Source: Solanum dulcamara (Eukaryota; Streptophyta; Magnoliopsida; Solanales; Solanaceae). From it: a stretch of 64,000 nucleotides of DNA. Under the pieces are notes generated by a model. That model saw only the letters and a list, made by a program, of their open reading frames with translations. It made no database searches and was not told the origin of the DNA. Within the stretch, counting starts at the first letter, position 1. Every line of letters starts with the position of its first letter. Below, piece after piece: positions 60,809 through 64,000 of this stretch. Both the position numbers and the translations under genes were made by a program. The stretch lies in contig NC_077243.1 of assembly GCF_947179165.1 (NCBI RefSeq), positions 53,248,001 through 53,312,000 of the forward strand. The letters run 5' to 3'.

Positions 60809-62896
60809 TATCACGACCCGATCTAGGGCCTAGTCATAACATGGATATCGAAACCCCGAATAGCTCCAACCAAGCCTCTTGTACATATCATAAGCATACA
60901 TAAGGTAAAATAAAAGAGGAAATATCATAAGAGAGTCTAAACCATGAGTAGAAAATGAAAAATGTCACATGACAACATAGATTCGAAATGTTTGTCTAAC
61001 TAGATGCCTCTACTCATGAACATGGGTGGGGGCTATGATATGTCCCTAGCTCACCCTCAATATGAAATATAACAAAAATCTTTAAAAATAATAACCAACT
61101 CGATGACTAGTCCTTGATAAATGAGGACTCACCACAAACACCGTCGGATAGGAAAGCTTAACTAGCCACATGGATGAATATGATCTTTAATCTCAAACCC
61201 TACATTATGAGACAATGTAGTCAAAAAATATGCATTAGTACGTTGGAATGTACTAAGTATGAGGGCATGACATGCAATGTAAATCATGGGATGTTATAGT
61301 CAAGTAAAACACATGATGAGATGAGATAAGTATAGTCATGAGAAAATCATAGTGACCAAAGCATTAGAAAAGAATAATTTAAATCATGACATACATAAGA
61401 GATCATACATATGTGGGATAGAAACCATAACCGATAATAAGACCATGCGAGCTACAACATAGAATCCCATTGTCTACCCATAAAACAAAGAAAAGGAGAA
61501 TCTACTTGCCAAGGTATATTCTAACCCGTTAGGCGGGTCATATATACGCTATATGTGGATCCAATAGCTTGTCCATGAAGGCAACCTATGGTGGAACGTA
61601 GTTTAAGAGACATGAGATTGCTACTAGGGCTTTTGTTAGGGCCCCCACTTCAAGTCCACTAAGTGCTAAGTCAAATCCCACAGAATATATACATAGCATA
61701 GGAATCATAATTACATATGTCATAGTCATGATCATAGGTTCAAAATCATAGAGTAGCTCATTTTCATAACATACTTGTAATGTGAGATTTGTCCTTTCAT
61801 CACTACAATCATATTTGCATGATTCATATAGTTATGTCCTAGGTCACTCCATAGGGCCCTAAGTCACCTTACTTCATAAATTGCATGAAATTCATACCTT
61901 GAACTTAGAGTAAAACTCAAATGCATAATCAATTGACTTGAAAATAATGAAATTTACTTGAAAACATGCATGATCATTTACTTTCTATCAGCCCATACAT
62001 AATTAATAAAGATGATATCATTAGAAAGTATAATTGAAAATACCATAATTTACATCATGAACCCTAGCGATCAATATAGGAGAATTCATGCAAAAACTCT
62101 TGAATTCAATGCAATAACCATTAATTTGTATCAAAATAGACTCATAATAATAATTTGAATCATAATTCATGCAATTGGACTAGAGATTATAATACCCATA
62201 AAATACCATACTTTAATTTGATAGAACACTTGAGAAATTGATTGGGCTTCATGGATGAAAGAATCCATGAATCAGTACCTACATACCTTAAGTGAGAAAA
62301 CCAAATAATTTGGAAAAACTTAAGAGTTTTGATGGAGAGATCGAATGAATTTATTTGAAGTCTTCAATGGAGTACTTGAGAGTCTTTTATAGACAGAGAA
62401 ATATTTGAGTAGGTGAATTATATAAGAATGAATAGAATTAAACGTTTAAGTCAATTTATAGAGCTGAATTAGGTTCTAAAAATATCTAGGTTCATTAACT
62501 AACAATTACGGAATAGTCTAAAGTGCGCTTACTAAAAAACTAAATTCAGACAAAAACCATCGTCCAGGTCCATGACGCGGAGGTATTCCCTGATAGGAAA
62601 ATTTTAAGCGAATGAGATTTTGGCCAGATTTTAACTCAGGAAAAATTGCACTGAACGGGAGCAAGTCCGCGACACGGACTTGCCCGCACTTTACTGTTTT
62701 GCGCAGTTTCTTTGAAAAATTTGTCTTTCGATATACGAGTCTTAAAAATCCAACGAGACTATTTTACCGTAGGTTTTGACTCTCTGATCAATTTCGTACT
62801 CGAATTTGCCAAAAGAATTAAGGATAATGTATTACGTGAGTAGACTATTTCGAAGGTATTCTTAAGGAACTTGTGAGCATTTTGAGGAATATTACA
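60809..62896 (-). repeat. 5' LTR of element G (2088 bp, complete)
   Basis: Ends TATCACGACCC (low side) and ATATTACA (high side). It shares many blocks with the LTRs of C and F, such as the ACATTATGAGACAATGTAG motif near 61201 (also at 57601 and, inverted, at 34940 and 42070). Confidence 0.92.
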
Positions 62897-62901
62897 ATTT
62901 C

Positions 62902-63981
62902 ATTGAAAACCATAAGAATACGATGAAATATTGGGCTCCATAATAATAGTTCATATAATTCATAGAAAATAGCTTCATGCATGGGAATTCATAATTTAGC
63001 TTGAAATCATGCAATTTATGTAGAAACATATGTATAATGATCATTAGTAATGATTAAAAATGAAATCAACTCAGCCCAACATAATTCAACAAAATTGAAG
63101 TTAAAAAGTAATGAGATTTCATGAGATTTTTGAAAAGAACCTTGAACTCCATGAGTGGAAGGGACTCATGAAACAATCCACACATGCCTTTATTAAAATT
63201 AGACTTGAATTTAAGAAAGGACACTTGATCTTGAATAAATCCTAATCAAAACTTGATGAACTCTTGAGGAACCTTGGAAGAGAATTCTAGAATTTGTTTG
63301 GCAAAATAATAAGGGAATAAAAGAGTTTTAGGAGTATTTAGGATATAATTAATCTTGAATCTAGTCCTTAAAAATGTCCACATACATTAAATAGAATGTA
63401 GGGAAAATACCAAATGACCCCTTATTAAAATTTCGATCGGGCACTTCTAAGACTTGCCTCTATGATTTGTAGAAGCAGTGACAAGTCATCATTATGACTC
63501 ATCCTGTAGGTCCTAAGAAAGACCTGAAAATTAGGTCTCTTAATTTTTGTGATGATTCATGTTTACGACACATCATCGCTGTTATGAGTCATCAAAGTGA
63601 CCCGTCTTGTAGGTCTGGAAAACCTGCAAATTGATGGTCTCTGAAGTTTCACCATGACTCATTTCTACGAGTCATAAACTTCTCTACAATTAGTCCTGCT
63701 AAGTCGTAGATGAAGTCCTGAGAGTGACACCTGAAGGTCATCCTACCTTGCCTCTACGACTCATTTTTATGAGCCACCATTTCCTCTACGGGTCATCAAA
63801 GGACTCGTCAACCCCCTTTTATCTTAGTCAAATTTCCAATTGTTTACTTCACTTCTATGGGTCAAGTTTACATCCCGTAATAACTCCTACATGTCGTAGA
63901 CTGACTCGTAGACTTGGGTCAGTTTCCAATTCCTTTGAAAAATTTTCTTTCATTCGAATTTTCATCTTATGGGGTCTCACA
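62902..63981 (-). repeat. 5' LTR of element F, outer part
   Basis: It continues the LTR from 57207 and ends GGGGTCTCACA at 63981 (minus-strand LTR start TGTGAGACCCC). It matches 50040-51097 of the sister LTR. Confidence 0.9.
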
Positions 63982-64000
63982 TGTTGTCTATGGGTAGCAC
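63982..64000 (+). pseudogene. Element E resumes (RNase H to integrase linker)
   Basis: The sequence TCTATGGGTAGCAC continues the DALSR..SMGS reading of gypsy RNase H that broke at 48905. The rest of E lies beyond the window. Confidence 0.7.

Larger units (their letters stand above)
57208..62896 (-). mobile_element. Element G: internally deleted Ty3/gypsy, minus strand, in the LTR of F
   Basis: It is flanked by a perfect 5-bp target duplication, ATTTC (57203-57207 and 62897-62901). The outer ends are TATCACCACC and ATATTACA; the inner end of the right LTR reads TATCACGACC at 60809. The right (5') LTR is complete (60809-62896, 2088 bp). The left (3') LTR survives only as 57208-57861 and joins RNase H directly, so the rest of that LTR and all of integrase are deleted. 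It belongs to the same family as C: its LTR start (reverse complement of about 62800-62896) aligns with the LTR start of C apart from the AAT repeat. Confidence 0.92.
48906..63981 (-). mobile_element. Element F: Ty3/gypsy (chromovirus-like), minus strand, inserted in E
   Basis: The left (3') LTR is 48906-51097, the internal region 51098-56058, and the right (5') LTR 56059-57207 plus 62902-63981. The outer ends are TGTCATGACC at 48906 and CTCACA at 63981, both matching the LTR terminus pattern. The flanks GGCTG and TGTTG are only partly alike (3 of 5), so the target duplication is decayed. RNase H of E stops at 48905 (DALSRL) and continues after 63981 (SMGS), which confirms insertion. Total length is 15.1 kb, of which 5.69 kb is element G. 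Confidence 0.9.

Overview
The window is plant nuclear DNA, AT-rich and dominated by LTR retrotransposons. The gene content, a single-exon glutaredoxin-domain gene of the MGC...CxxC-tail type, is that of a flowering plant. The style of the Ty3/gypsy LTRs (about 2.1-2.2 kb, ends of the form TGTAACA.CCC / TGTGACA), the MITE with GAGCCCGTTTGG termini and the short-LTR copia element suggest a eudicot, most likely Solanaceae. The family assignment is inference from recognition, not a search.

Layout. 1-1000: a 510-bp direct duplication with no gene. 1.5-4.55 kb: the 3' part of a decayed Ty3/gypsy element (integrase plus a partial LTR). 4.55-10.19 kb: very AT-rich sequence with degraded repeat copies, one MITE with a 3-bp target duplication, short tandem duplications and a (ATT)n microsatellite of about 33 units. 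10.19-12.3 kb: a 5' copia fragment (LTR, primer-binding site, gag, start of integrase), cut off at its 3' side. 12.3-16.3 kb: a low-copy island holding the one intact gene, a 414-codon glutaredoxin-like protein (14092-15336).

16.3-42.7 kb is a first nested stack. An LTR fragment on the minus strand abuts a decayed minus-strand gypsy element A (about 18.9-42.7 kb). A was hit by a solo LTR B (21601-23775, perfect 5-bp target duplication) inside its integrase, and by a plus-strand element C (29876-42492) inside its 5' LTR. The 5' LTR of C was itself hit by a 3.2-kb solo LTR D (31098-34343). 43.45-64.0 kb is a second stack. A plus-strand element E (LTR 43451-45514) is interrupted in its RNase H region by a minus-strand element F (48906-63981), and one LTR of F carries a minus-strand element G (57208-62896, perfect 5-bp target duplication). 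E resumes at 63982 and leaves the window.

All the retrotransposon polyproteins are broken by stops, frameshifts or deletions, so none is coding as it stands. C, F and G look like one chromovirus (Tekay/Del-like) lineage. The most unusual structures are a 171-bp-arm inverted repeat inside one LTR of A whose loop is flipped relative to the sister LTR, a 23-bp-period G-box array just upstream of a TATA box in solo LTR D, and about 390 bp of foreign DNA inside the reverse transcriptase of E. I found no bacterial-type system, CRISPR array or novel multi-gene system; this is a transposon-rich plant region with one ordinary gene.
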